Shown: positions 7,733 through 15,794 of the stretch, one piece after another | How the letters are laid out: every line of letters begins with the position of its first letter | How positions within the stretch are numbered: the first letter of the stretch is position 1 | Source of the DNA: UBA11606 sp049437325 | GTDB taxonomy: Bacteria; Actinomycetota; Acidimicrobiia; Acidimicrobiales; Aldehydirespiratoraceae | Assembly (NCBI GenBank): GCA_049437325.1 | Contig: JBMTIM010000035.1 | Span: 1-34,829 of the forward strand | Length of the DNA stretch: 34,829 nt | Direction of reading: 5' to 3' | The notes under the pieces: generated by a model | Told to the model about the DNA's origin: nothing | Database searches by the model: none | What the model saw: only the letters and a program-made list of their open reading frames with translations | Program-made: the position numbers and the translations under genes

Positions 7733-9138
7733 CGGGCGTGAAGGGTTGTGAGCGGGGATCCGAGGACTGCTTCGGCCAGCGCAGCGAAGCGCAACACCGT
7801 GCGGTCGGACATGAACGGACCCACTGCCTGTATCCCGACGGGAAGACCGTCGGCTGCGAGACCGGCCGGAAACGACACGGCCGGTTGGTAGGTGACATTG
7901 GCGATCCCGGCCCAGAACCATTGTTCGACCACGGAGCGTTCGACACCGTTGACGACGACCCGCTGCTCGGCGAACGAACGCTCGTCGTGTGGAGGTGCGG
8001 TGGTGGGGGTGATCGGCGTCACGAGAAGATCAGCGGTGCGGAAGTAGTCCCGCCACCGCAGCCGGATCCGCTCGCGTTCGTCGTCGAGTGACATCCACTC
8101 CCGGTGGGTCATCCGGAAGGCATGGGCGATGAGTGCGTCGTAGTCGCGACTTCCCGCGTCGTAGCGGGCCAGATCAGCGGCCGGAGGACGGGGGTTGGGC
8201 CCCGACGCAGCGGCGCGTCCGAGCTGCTGTCCGATCGCCTGACCGTTGACGAGCATGTCCATGGGCGGGGGCTCGGCGAGCCGGAGACCGGCCTCGGTGA
8301 GCTGCTCCAACGCAGCCCGGATCGTCTCTGTGACCACCACGTCCTGGTCGCCGACGGGGTTGTCGAGCAGGACCCCCACGGTGAAGTCCGCCAGCGTTGT
8401 CTGTGACGGCTCGGGCAGTGAGATGTAGGGCTCGTGCATCAGTGGCAGCACGAGTTCGAGATCCTCGACGGTGCGGGCGATCGGCCCGACCACGTTGTTG
8501 TCGACCGTTCCCTCCTGGCCGGGGAACGTGTGCCCGTGTTGCGAGACCAGACCGAAGCTCGGTTTCAACCCGGTCACACCCGTATGTGCAGCGGGCCAGC
8601 GAATCGAGCCGCCGATGTCACTGCCGACCTCGAACGATGCCATACCGGTTGCGACCGCCACCGCCGATCCCCCCGACGACCCACCTGGTGTACGGGCGAG
8701 GTCCCACGGGTTGTTGGTTCGGCCATGGATGGGGTTGAAGGTCTGCCATTCGGCAAGATGCCGCGGCACGTTGGTTTTGCCCCACACGATCGCGCCTGCA
8801 GCACGGAGCTGCGCCAGTACGGCGGCGTCTTCGTCGGGTCGGTGGTCGGCGTGGCAGGGATCGCCCCACGTGCTCGGCCGTCCGGCCCAGTCGATCGAGT
8901 CCTTCACGGTGATCGGAAGGCCGCTGAGTGGCACGCCGGGTGCGCCGGACGTCCGTGCATCGTCGGCCGAGCGAGCGTCGGCGCGTGCGGTATCGATCTC
9001 TTCGTGCACGATTGCGTTGAGTGCTGGATCGTGGCGCTCGTACTGAGCCACACACGCGTCGAGCAATTCGACCGCCGACAGTTCACCGGCCGCAAGAAGT
9101 CTCCGTTGCTCGGTGGCGGAAAGGAGCGCAACGTTCAC
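7726..9138 (-). CDS. Amidase-signature family hydrolase
   Basis: About 470 residues with a complete amidase signature: ITVKDSIDW carries Lys79, PGGSSGGSA carries Ser154, and GSDIGGSIRWPA carries the nucleophile Ser178. The spacing of these three (75 and 24 residues) equals the Lys-Ser-Ser triad spacing I recall for fatty acid amide hydrolase. The enzyme should hydrolyse a carboxamide to the acid plus ammonia or an amine. The GTG at 9138 gives VNVALLSATEQRRLLAAGELS, a usual start; a GTG at 9195 would add 19 residues and is possible. It is the first gene of an amidase, MttB and demethylase run with overlapping ends, so amide hydrolysis probably feeds or precedes demethylation. Divergent from the dioxygenase at 9213. 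Confidence 0.9.
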   Translation of the reverse strand: MNVALLSATEQRRLLAAGELSAVELLDACVAQYERHDPALNAIVHEEIDTARADARSADDARTSGAPGVPLSGLPITVKDSIDWAGRPSTWGDPCHADHRPDEDAAVLAQLRAAGAIVWGKTNVPRHLAEWQTFNPIHGRTNNPWDLARTPGGSSGGSAVAVATGMASFEVGSDIGGSIRWPAAHTGVTGLKPSFGLVSQHGHTFPGQEGTVDNNVVGPIARTVEDLELVLPLMHEPYISLPEPSQTTLADFTVGVLLDNPVGDQDVVVTETIRAALEQLTEAGLRLAEPPPMDMLVNGQAIGQQLGRAAASGPNPRPPAADLARYDAGSRDYDALIAHAFRMTHREWMSLDDERERIRLRWRDYFRTADLLVTPITPTTAPPHDERSFAEQRVVVNGVERSVVEQWFWAGIANVTYQPAVSFPAGLAADGLPVGIQAVGPFMSDRTVLRFAALAEAVLGSPLTTLHARW

Positions 9139-9201
9139 CGCCGATTGGCTACCAGCGAACGGAGAAGTGCGCCACCATTCGACCAGACTGTGCACTCGAC
9201 A

Positions 9202-9210
9202 GAGGTGGGG
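9202..9210 (+). promoter_or_regulatory. Ribosome binding site fixing the start at 9213
   Basis: GAGGTGGGG lies two bases before the ATG at 9213, with its GAGG core seven bases upstream. It is one of the few clear Shine-Dalgarno sequences here and decides against the longer upstream frame. Confidence 0.5.
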
Positions 9211-9212
9211 CG

Positions 9213-10031
9213 ATGGGCCTGAACGACGAACAGCTTGCGCACTATCGCGAACACGGTTGGGTCGCGCCGGTCGACGTCATGAGCGAAGCCGAAGCAGGCG
9301 AGTTGTTGTCGGCGTTCGAGCGAGCGGAGGCCGAACACCCCGGCGACCTGCATCCCGAGCATCGCAACAACGCACATCTCGCCTTCCCGTTCCTGGCCGA
9401 CGTCGTGACCGACCCGCGCATCGTCGACTGTGCCGAAGCGATCGTCGGGCCCGACATCGCGCTGTGGTCGACCGTCCTGTTCGTCAAGGAGCCGTCGTCG
9501 GCGGGCTATGTGAGCTGGCATCAAGATGCCTACTACATGGGCCTGGAGCCCGATCGCTTCGTGACGGCATGGCTGGCGCTCAGCCCATCGACCCTCGAGA
9601 GCGGATGCGTGTCGGTCATTCCTGCGTCACACCGCACCCCAAGCCTGCACGTCGACCGCTACGGCGACGACAACATCCTCACAAGAGGACAGGAGGTCGA
9701 CGGGGTCGACGCTGCGACAGCAGTCCACCTGGAGCTGCGACCCGGTCAGATGTCACTGCATCACCCGTGGATCATCCACGGTTCCCAGCCGAATCGGTCG
9801 GCGGACCGCCGGGTTGGTCTGGCGATGCAGAGCTTCATGGCTCGTGAGGTACGGCCACTGCGGGGTGAGCATCATGTTGTGGCGATCCGCGGTAGGAATC
9901 CAGATGTCGCGTTCACGACCGTGCCGCTCCCGACCGATCTCGACGAGTCGGCGCGGGCGGTACGGGCTGCGGCCAACCTGGCGCTCTCGTCGGTGTTGTA
10001 CGACGGCGCCGACGAAGTGCGGCGCCTCTGA
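9213..10031 (+). CDS. Phytanoyl-CoA dioxygenase (PhyH)-family 2-oxoglutarate oxygenase (1)
   Basis: A 272-residue non-heme iron enzyme. The metal triad is visible as WHQDAYY (His103, Asp105) and WIIHGS (His189), with Arg199 ten residues later to hold 2-oxoglutarate. Asp105 is present, which argues for a hydroxylase rather than a halogenase of the SyrB2 type. Relatives hydroxylate small molecules such as ectoine or phytanoyl-CoA using O2 and 2-oxoglutarate. The ATG at 9213 is preceded by GAGGTGGGG, a good ribosome binding site, and the upstream in-frame extension is arginine-rich shadow. The gene is divergent from the amidase operon and ends one base before the convergent racemase-family gene. 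Its substrate is probably that of the flanking catabolic genes. Confidence 0.87.
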   Translation: MGLNDEQLAHYREHGWVAPVDVMSEAEAGELLSAFERAEAEHPGDLHPEHRNNAHLAFPFLADVVTDPRIVDCAEAIVGPDIALWSTVLFVKEPSSAGYVSWHQDAYYMGLEPDRFVTAWLALSPSTLESGCVSVIPASHRTPSLHVDRYGDDNILTRGQEVDGVDAATAVHLELRPGQMSLHHPWIIHGSQPNRSADRRVGLAMQSFMAREVRPLRGEHHVVAIRGRNPDVAFTTVPLPTDLDESARAVRAAANLALSSVLYDGADEVRRL

Positions 10032-10032
10032 C

Positions 10033-10806
10033 TCACCGGAGCGGACAACCGAACAGCCGACCCAACCCAGAACGGTCGTCATCGACTCCCGCCAGGCGAA
10101 GCAGGTGCCACACGAGGGCCATGTTGCTCGACACGACCGGCACACCGAGCTCAGCTTCGAGTTCGGTTGCAATGCCGAGCACGCGCAGGCTCGTGCACGA
10201 CACGAAGACGGCGTCGCAGTCGCCCTGCCGGACGATGGCACGTACCCCCGCCGCAATCGATTCGGGCGAGATCCTGGCCACGACAAGATCGTTCGATTCG
10301 GTGAATGATCCGAGCCCACTGACCTCGAGACCTGCGGCTGCAAAGCGCCGGGCAACTGGTGCCGTGACCTCAGCGGTGTAGGGCGTGACGATCGCAACAC
10401 GGCCAGCACCGAGCGCGTGCATTGCGGCGATCGCTGCGGTGATCGGTTCGGTGTTGGGCACGCCCGGATGAGCGGACTCGATGCAGTTGGCCACGCCCTC
10501 GGAGCCGATGAGGGTCGCTGCCGATGTGCAGCCGTAGCCGATCGCATCGAAAGAGAAGGCGTTCGGCAGCAGTGCGGCCGCCTCTGGGAGCCGGGCCTTC
10601 ATCGCGGTCAGGGTTTCTTGGGTCACCTCGGGATCCATCGCAATGCGCGAGTGGTAGATGGTCACCCCGGCGAGTGCTCCGACGACGGCCTCTGCTTCGG
10701 CCTCGATGGTCTGGTCGGTCTCGAGGACGATCAGCCCGATTCGTGCCCGAGCGCCGAAGCCTTCGTCGGTTTCGAAGCCGAGACGAACGAGTTCGGGCAG
10801 TGTCAC
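10033..10806 (-). CDS. Asp/Glu racemase-superfamily protein (maleate isomerase/arylmalonate decarboxylase-like)
   Basis: A 257-residue protein with the two pseudo-symmetric halves and paired cysteines of the Asp/Glu racemase superfamily: Cys93 in GYGCTSAATLIG and Cys204 in VSCTSLRVL. ARIGLIVLETD near the N-terminus and the layout LIGSEGVANC fit maleate cis-trans isomerase and related enzymes, where one cysteine adds to the substrate. Both cysteines present points to an isomerase or racemase rather than arylmalonate decarboxylase, which has one. The GTG at 10806 overlaps the upstream dioxygenase stop by four bases (GTGA), so it is coupled to that gene. It may isomerise or racemise an acid intermediate made by the neighbouring enzymes. 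The substrate cannot be named from the sequence. Confidence 0.82.
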   Translation of the reverse strand: MTLPELVRLGFETDEGFGARARIGLIVLETDQTIEAEAEAVVGALAGVTIYHSRIAMDPEVTQETLTAMKARLPEAAALLPNAFSFDAIGYGCTSAATLIGSEGVANCIESAHPGVPNTEPITAAIAAMHALGAGRVAIVTPYTAEVTAPVARRFAAAGLEVSGLGSFTESNDLVVARISPESIAAGVRAIVRQGDCDAVFVSCTSLRVLGIATELEAELGVPVVSSNMALVWHLLRLAGVDDDRSGLGRLFGCPLR

Positions 10807-11702
10807 GTGGCCCTCCGGACCCGCCCGTCCTTGTCCTGCTGGTCGAAGAACGACGCCGTTGTCGGCACCTCGGGATACTCCATCTCGTAGGAGGAGCAGC
10901 GCACCCGATTGGTTCGTTCGCCGCGCACGACCTCGCCGTCGAAGGACGACGGCAGATGATTGACCTGGAGCGGCTTGGAGTCTTCGGCCCGGTACTCGCT
11001 GATGAACAGCGTGCGAGGCCTGTCGGACTGATTCGGCGCCGAGCCGTGCAGCAGACGGGTGTGCATGAGGCATGCCGATCCGGCCGGGCCGTGCACCGGG
11101 ATCGCCCGGTCGACATGTGCGGTTTCGACCTCGGGAGCGACGGTGCCGGTGTACACACCGTCGTGCCAATGGTCGTACAGCGGGCCGGTGTGGGTCCCGG
11201 GCACAACGTTGAGCGGACCGTTCTCGAGCGTGACGTCATCGAGGAAGAAGAGGCAGGTGATCAGGTCCTCGTTGGTGTGGGGCTGGAACATGAAATCCTG
11301 GTGGTACTTCACCTCGGTTGCGGTGCCCGGATGCTTGGCGTTGATCTTCGAGTTGTTGAACTCGATGTTCGGACCCACGAGTTGGGTGACGGCGTCGAGC
11401 GCCCGGTTGTTCCGCATGGCCGAGAGGTACGCCTCGGAAACCTCGACAGGGGAGGCGACGCGACGTAGTGCCGGGTGTTCTGCGCTGTGGCCGGGCTGAA
11501 GGTCGAAGCGAGCGCGGCCGTCCTGGGTGATCCCGTAGGGCTCGGTGTGCTCGCGGCTCTCGTCGACCCACGCTGCAAAATCGGACCGAAGTGCATCGAG
11601 CTGCGCAGGGGTCAGTGCGTCCGCAACGAACACGTACCCATCTCGCCAGTAGGCGTCGATCTCGGCGTCGCTCAGGACGGGACTGGTCGAGACGTTTGTC
11701 AT
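10803..11702 (-). CDS. Phytanoyl-CoA dioxygenase (PhyH)-family 2-oxoglutarate oxygenase (2)
   Basis: A 299-residue PhyH-type oxygenase distinct from the one at 9213. KYHQDFMF holds His134 and Asp136, RLLHGSAPN holds His219, and Arg228 or Arg230 in SDRPRT is placed to bind 2-oxoglutarate. GPLNVVPGTH is the typical loop between the metal ligands. It should hydroxylate a small substrate with O2, Fe(II) and 2-oxoglutarate. The ATG at 11702 lies 10 bases after the M24 gene stop, and its own stop overlaps the racemase-family start, so M24, PhyH and racemase form one minus-strand operon. Two unlike PhyH oxygenases in one locus suggest two separate oxidation steps, for example hydroxylation leading to loss of N-alkyl groups. 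That is inference. Confidence 0.87.
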   Translation of the reverse strand: MTNVSTSPVLSDAEIDAYWRDGYVFVADALTPAQLDALRSDFAAWVDESREHTEPYGITQDGRARFDLQPGHSAEHPALRRVASPVEVSEAYLSAMRNNRALDAVTQLVGPNIEFNNSKINAKHPGTATEVKYHQDFMFQPHTNEDLITCLFFLDDVTLENGPLNVVPGTHTGPLYDHWHDGVYTGTVAPEVETAHVDRAIPVHGPAGSACLMHTRLLHGSAPNQSDRPRTLFISEYRAEDSKPLQVNHLPSSFDGEVVRGERTNRVRCSSYEMEYPEVPTTASFFDQQDKDGRVRRAT

Positions 11703-11712
11703 GTCAGCCTCC

Positions 11713-12867
11713 TCAGATGATCGGGAGTTCGGGGTCCGCTCGGCGGCTCAACCACTCCGAGCCGTTGGTTCCGACGACGATATTCTCTTCGTGCACCATC
11801 GCCTTGCCGGGGGCCCAGACCAAGCCGGGCTCGAGGGTGAGCACCATGTTTGCCTCGATCGGCGTTTCGTCGGTGGCAGTGTGCGAGGGCCATTCGGTGA
11901 CCTGCATGCCCAGTCCGTGACCCATACGACCGACGTCGTTTCCCAGCGATCCGTTCGCCTTCAACACGTCGTTCATCGCCCGAAAAACGTCGCTCGTGGT
12001 GGCGCCGGGCTTGCATGCCTCGAAGCCGGCCTCGGTCGCTTCCCAGACGGCCCGATACGCATCCTTGGCCGATTGATCGGCGTACGTGAAGGCAAAGTTG
12101 CGGTCGAAATCGGAGAAGTAGCCGTCGATGGTCGAGCCGGTGTCGAAGATCAGCAGATCACCGTCGGTGATCACTCGGTCGGATGGTTGCCGGATGATGT
12201 CGTCGATCCCGCCGGGACCGGTCGCACCGACGAGATAGGGCACGTCGTCGGCCCCTTGGGCAAGGATCTCGGCCCGAAAGGCCTGGAAGGCCTGCCGCTC
12301 CGTCATCTGCGTCGACACGACGTCGGGGAGTCGATCGAACGCATCGGACACGATCGAGCAGATCCTGCGATGCTTCTCGATCTCCCGGTCGGTCTTGACC
12401 ATCCGGAGGCTGCGGATGATGTCGGTGACGTCCACGAAGTCGCCGAGCGAGGATCGAACGCGGTCGAGGTCGGCGAGTGGCATACGAACGTGCGTCTCCG
12501 GGCCCATCGGCAGGCCGACGGTGGCGTTGGGGCCGACCAGTTCACGGACGGTGTCGGTGAGAAGGCTGACCCCGTCGTCATCCGGACGTGGCGACGACCA
12601 GGTGCGAATGTCGTCGATCCATGTGGCTGCCATCGATGGCGCGCCGATGCCGGGAATCACGGCGACCGGCTTGCCGGTCACGGGAACGACGGTGAACCAG
12701 GGCCGGGTCGGGCTCTGCCAGAACGGTGTGTGAAACCCGGTGAAGTAGCGCACCTCGGGTTCGGTGCAGACGATGAGTGCGTCGATGCCGCGCTCGCCCA
12801 TGAGAACCTGGGCACGCGCAGTGCGGGCTGCGAATTCTTCCGGTGGGAAACCACGCTCGTATGCCAT
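11713..12867 (-). CDS. M24-family (Xaa-Pro aminopeptidase/creatinase-like) hydrolase
   Basis: A 384-residue pita-bread-fold protein. The N-terminal domain (about 1-155) precedes the catalytic domain, which keeps all five dinuclear metal ligands: Asp242 in FDTGS, Asp253 in FSDFDR, His317 in GHGLGM, Glu346 in LEPGLV and Glu360 in VHEENIVV. Complete ligands favour a metallohydrolase (Xaa-Pro dipeptidase, ectoine hydrolase or related) over metal-free creatinase. I compared it with my memory of DMSP lyase DddP and ectoine hydrolase DoeA and saw no close match. The ATG at 12867 has GAGGGAG just upstream. It heads the M24, PhyH, racemase operon and is divergent from the aminotransferase-fold gene with only about 35 bases between. 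Substrate unknown. Confidence 0.85.
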   Translation of the reverse strand: MAYERGFPPEEFAARTARAQVLMGERGIDALIVCTEPEVRYFTGFHTPFWQSPTRPWFTVVPVTGKPVAVIPGIGAPSMAATWIDDIRTWSSPRPDDDGVSLLTDTVRELVGPNATVGLPMGPETHVRMPLADLDRVRSSLGDFVDVTDIIRSLRMVKTDREIEKHRRICSIVSDAFDRLPDVVSTQMTERQAFQAFRAEILAQGADDVPYLVGATGPGGIDDIIRQPSDRVITDGDLLIFDTGSTIDGYFSDFDRNFAFTYADQSAKDAYRAVWEATEAGFEACKPGATTSDVFRAMNDVLKANGSLGNDVGRMGHGLGMQVTEWPSHTATDETPIEANMVLTLEPGLVWAPGKAMVHEENIVVGTNGSEWLSRRADPELPII

Positions 12868-12890
12868 CGTCTCCCTCGCGTCCCCCGTTG

Positions 12891-12896
12891 TAGGTT
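12891..12896 (+). promoter_or_regulatory. -10 element TAGGTT for leaderless GTG start at 12903
   Basis: TAGGTT ends 6 bases before the GTG at 12903 and there is no ribosome binding site. Because the divergent M24 start is only about 35 bases away, both promoters must share this very small interval. Confidence 0.5.
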
Positions 12897-12902
12897 GCTG
12901 TG

Positions 12903-14084
12903 GTGAGCATGCAATTCTCCCTGGAAGCGGTGCGGGCGGCAACCCCCGGAGTGGACAACGTGATCCACGTGAACAACGCCGGTGCAGCGCTGCCGCCATC
13001 GGTCGTGACCGACACGGTCGTCGACTACCTCCGCCGAGAAGAAGCGATCGGTGGGTACGAGACGGCCGACGAGCGTCACGACCAACTCGAGGCGGTGTAC
13101 GACTCGCTCGGTGCGCTGGTCGGCGCCCCCCGCGAGCACATGGCGGTGATCGAGAACGCCACCCGAGCATGGGACATGGCGATCTACGGGTACCCCTTCG
13201 AGCGAGGCGATCGGGTCGTCACCTGTCGGGCCGAGTACTCGAGCAACGTCCTTGCCTTCCTGCAACTCGAACGTCGTTTCGGTATCGAGATGGTGCTGAT
13301 CGATGACGACGAGTACGGGCAGATCGACCTCGCACACCTGGATGCCGAGTTGACCCGAGGTGCAGCGATGGTGGCGATGACCCACATCCCGACCAGTGGC
13401 GGCCTGATCAATCCTGCCGAAGAGGTTGGCGCACTGTGTGGCGAGCACGGGGTGTTCTACGTGCTGGATGCCTGCCAGTCGGCGGGTCAGGTGCCGCTCG
13501 ATGTCGGCACCATCGGCTGCGACGTGCTGTCGGGCACCGGTCGCAAGTATCTGCGCGGTCCGCGAGGCACCGGGTTTCTGTACGTGAGCGAGCGGGCGCT
13601 CGACGTGCTCGAACCACCGTTCATCGATCTGCACGCAGCCGACTGGACCCGCGTCGACGACTACGAATGGCGCCCCGATGCTCGTCGCTTCGAGAACTGG
13701 GAGACGTACTACGCCGGCAAAGCCGGTCTCGGCGCTGCGGTGGACTACGCCCTGGATGTCGGCATCGAAACCACGGCGGTCCGAATCGCCGATCTCGCGG
13801 CGCGATTGCGCAACGGGCTCGAGTCGCTCAACCGGGTTGCCGTGCACGACAAGGGTGCTCGCCGGGGAGGCATCGTCACCTTCACCGTGGACGGGGTCGA
13901 TGCGACGTCGGTGCATGCGCAGCTGCTGGCCCGCAGGATCAACACGTCGACGTCGGGGCCGGACCGTGCCCGTCTCGACCTCGAGCCCCGCGGTCTTCCG
14001 ACCGTCATCCGTGCTTCCACCCACTACTACAACAGCGAAGACGAGATCGATGCGGTGATCGCTGCCGTCGACGAGGTGCGTTGA
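12903..14084 (+). CDS. Class V aminotransferase-fold PLP enzyme
   Basis: A 393-residue fold-type I PLP enzyme. VNNAGAALPP (24-32) is the substrate/PLP loop, VLDACQSAGQ has Asp189 and Gln192 for cofactor binding, and SGTGRKYLRGPRGTGFLYV has the Schiff-base Lys215. This last block is typical of the isopenicillin N epimerase, cysteine desulfurase and EgtE-like C-S lyase group rather than classical transaminases. It may therefore be a lyase, epimerase or transaminase. The start is set at GTG 12903 from the -10 element; ATG 12909 is an alternative two codons downstream. Its TGA overlaps the TTG start of the DNA polymerase gene, an unexpected partner. A role with the divergent M24/PhyH operon is plausible from position. 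Confidence 0.83.
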   Translation: MSMQFSLEAVRAATPGVDNVIHVNNAGAALPPSVVTDTVVDYLRREEAIGGYETADERHDQLEAVYDSLGALVGAPREHMAVIENATRAWDMAIYGYPFERGDRVVTCRAEYSSNVLAFLQLERRFGIEMVLIDDDEYGQIDLAHLDAELTRGAAMVAMTHIPTSGGLINPAEEVGALCGEHGVFYVLDACQSAGQVPLDVGTIGCDVLSGTGRKYLRGPRGTGFLYVSERALDVLEPPFIDLHAADWTRVDDYEWRPDARRFENWETYYAGKAGLGAAVDYALDVGIETTAVRIADLAARLRNGLESLNRVAVHDKGARRGGIVTFTVDGVDATSVHAQLLARRINTSTSGPDRARLDLEPRGLPTVIRASTHYYNSEDEIDAVIAAVDEVR

Positions 14085-15787
14085 CGCTTCCGTCCTTTGC
14101 CCGCGACGACATCGTCGCTGTCGCCCTCGCGCCGGGGGTCGGGCTCGGTCTCGCAACCCCGTCTCGGCGGTGGGCGATCCCGGCGACTGACCCGGGGACG
14201 ATCCTCGGGTCGATCCATGGTGATCGCGGACCTCGCTGGGTCTGGTGGGGGAGAGATGCTGCTGCGGACCCGATCGCGCGAGCCGGGATCCCCGTCGATC
14301 GTTGCTGGGATGTCTCGGCCGTGCATCGGCTGCTCGATGGTGGGTGGCGAGCCCCGCTCGGTCTCGTGTGGGCGTCCCTCCACGAACTCGACCTCGACAC
14401 GCTGCCGCAGATGGGCCAGTTGGGGCTGCTCGACGGGGCCGTCGACGAAGGTGACCGTGATCAGCCGCTGCGGCCCGACGGTCATCTGCGTCCCGAGTGG
14501 GTCGACGGCGGATTCCGTGAGACTCCCGATCGACTTGCCGCATGGGCGGCTCTTGCCCTCGAGGCAATGCACGTACAGGAACGCCTTCTCGCCCGCCGAA
14601 CCGAACCGGAACGGGCGATGGCGACCGCCCGGTCGGAGTCGGCCGCCGAGTTGCTGTGCGCAGAGATGACCGCGCACGGTCTCCCCGTCGACGAGGCGGA
14701 GGCGCGCCGGCTCATCACCGAGGCGGCGGGCGAGCGTCCGTCGAGCGTGGCTGACGAAGATGCTCGTCGGGCCGAACGCGACGACCTTGTCCTGCGACAC
14801 CTCGAACCGCGTCGGCAGGTCAACCTTCGGAATCCGGCGGAGGTCAAGGCCATGCTCCGTCGCGAGGGGTTCGACCTCCCCGACACCAGGGCATGGCGGA
14901 TGGAAACCCTGCGTGCGGATGAGCCGCTGATCGACGCACTCCTCACATGGCGCCGGGCCGAACGCATCGCCACCACCTACGGGTGGCGTTGGCTGGACGA
15001 GCATGTCCGTGCGGGCCGACTCCGCGGCGAGTGGGTCGGGTCGGACGGTGCGGCAGGCCGGATGACGGCGTCGGCCGGTCTCCACAACCTGCCGGCGGTG
15101 ATGCGGCCCCTCGTGGCTGCCGAGCCGGGTTCTGCGCTGGTTCGGGCCGATCTCGGCCAGATCGAGCCACGAGTGCTTGCTGCCGTGTCGGGCGATGTCG
15201 GTCTCATCCGCGCAACCCACCAGGACGACCTGTACGCACCGGTTGCCGACGCCCTCGGCGTCGAACGAGACATGGCCAAAGTGGCGGTGCTCGGGGCCAT
15301 GTACGGCGCCACCACGGGCGCATCGGCCGGTGCGCTGGCAGGGCTGAGGACGAACTATCCGGTTGCCATGGAGTTGCTCGAGCACGCCGCAGAGTTGGGC
15401 AGACGTTCACAGGATGTCTTCACGGTCGGCGGGCGCCGGGTGCGAATGGGCGTCACCGGTGACACCGACGGCGACCTCGACCGAGCGGTGTCGGCCGCAG
15501 CTGCACGGGGCCGCTTTGCACGAAATGCCCTCATTCAGGGGGCGGCGGCCGAGTTCTTCAAGGTCTGGGCGATCACGGTGCGTCGTCGGGGCCGACCGCT
15601 CGAGGCGGAGGTCGTACTGTGCCTCCACGACGAACTCCTCGTGCACGTGCCGATTGCGCATGCCGATGATGCTGCGGTCATGGTCGAGTCGGCCGTCCAT
15701 GAGGCAGCGCGGTACTGGTCACCGCAGCCCGATGTGCGTTTCGTTGCTGACGTGTGTGTGATCGACCGTTGGTCCGAAGCCAAATGA
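14081..15787 (+). CDS. Short family A DNA polymerase (3'-5' exonuclease-like/polymerase)
   Basis: A 568-residue polymerase I relative without a 5' nuclease domain. Polymerase motifs are intact: motif A RADLGQIEPRVLA with Asp357, motif B RDMAKVAVLGAMYG with Arg396 and Lys400, and motif C CLHDELLV with Asp517. The N-terminal region lies where the 3'-5' exonuclease domain should be, but DIVAVALAPGVGLGLA lacks the acidic residues of exonuclease motif I, so proofreading is probably lost. Similar short polymerases occur in actinobacteria beside normal PolA and are thought to act in repair. The TTG start at 14081 overlaps the previous stop (TTGA) after a GAGGTG site; an upstream arginine-rich extension is a shadow frame. 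It ends 7 bases before the convergent selenoprotein gene. Confidence 0.85.
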   Translation: MTLPSFARDDIVAVALAPGVGLGLATPSRRWAIPATDPGTILGSIHGDRGPRWVWWGRDAAADPIARAGIPVDRCWDVSAVHRLLDGGWRAPLGLVWASLHELDLDTLPQMGQLGLLDGAVDEGDRDQPLRPDGHLRPEWVDGGFRETPDRLAAWAALALEAMHVQERLLARRTEPERAMATARSESAAELLCAEMTAHGLPVDEAEARRLITEAAGERPSSVADEDARRAERDDLVLRHLEPRRQVNLRNPAEVKAMLRREGFDLPDTRAWRMETLRADEPLIDALLTWRRAERIATTYGWRWLDEHVRAGRLRGEWVGSDGAAGRMTASAGLHNLPAVMRPLVAAEPGSALVRADLGQIEPRVLAAVSGDVGLIRATHQDDLYAPVADALGVERDMAKVAVLGAMYGATTGASAGALAGLRTNYPVAMELLEHAAELGRRSQDVFTVGGRRVRMGVTGDTDGDLDRAVSAAAARGRFARNALIQGAAAEFFKVWAITVRRRGRPLEAEVVLCLHDELLVHVPIAHADDAAVMVESAVHEAARYWSPQPDVRFVADVCVIDRWSEAK

Positions 15788-15794
15788 CGCTCGG

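Noticed and set aside
11713..12867. DMSP lyase DddP or ectoine hydrolase DoeA for the M24 gene
   Set aside because: Length and recalled motifs do not match closely; only the M24 metal ligands are shared.
12678..14567. Long minus-strand ORF opposite the aminotransferase-fold gene (and 25814-27145 opposite the MFS gene)
   Set aside because: Arginine- and histidine-rich shadow translation without motifs; the opposite strand holds clear catalytic motifs.
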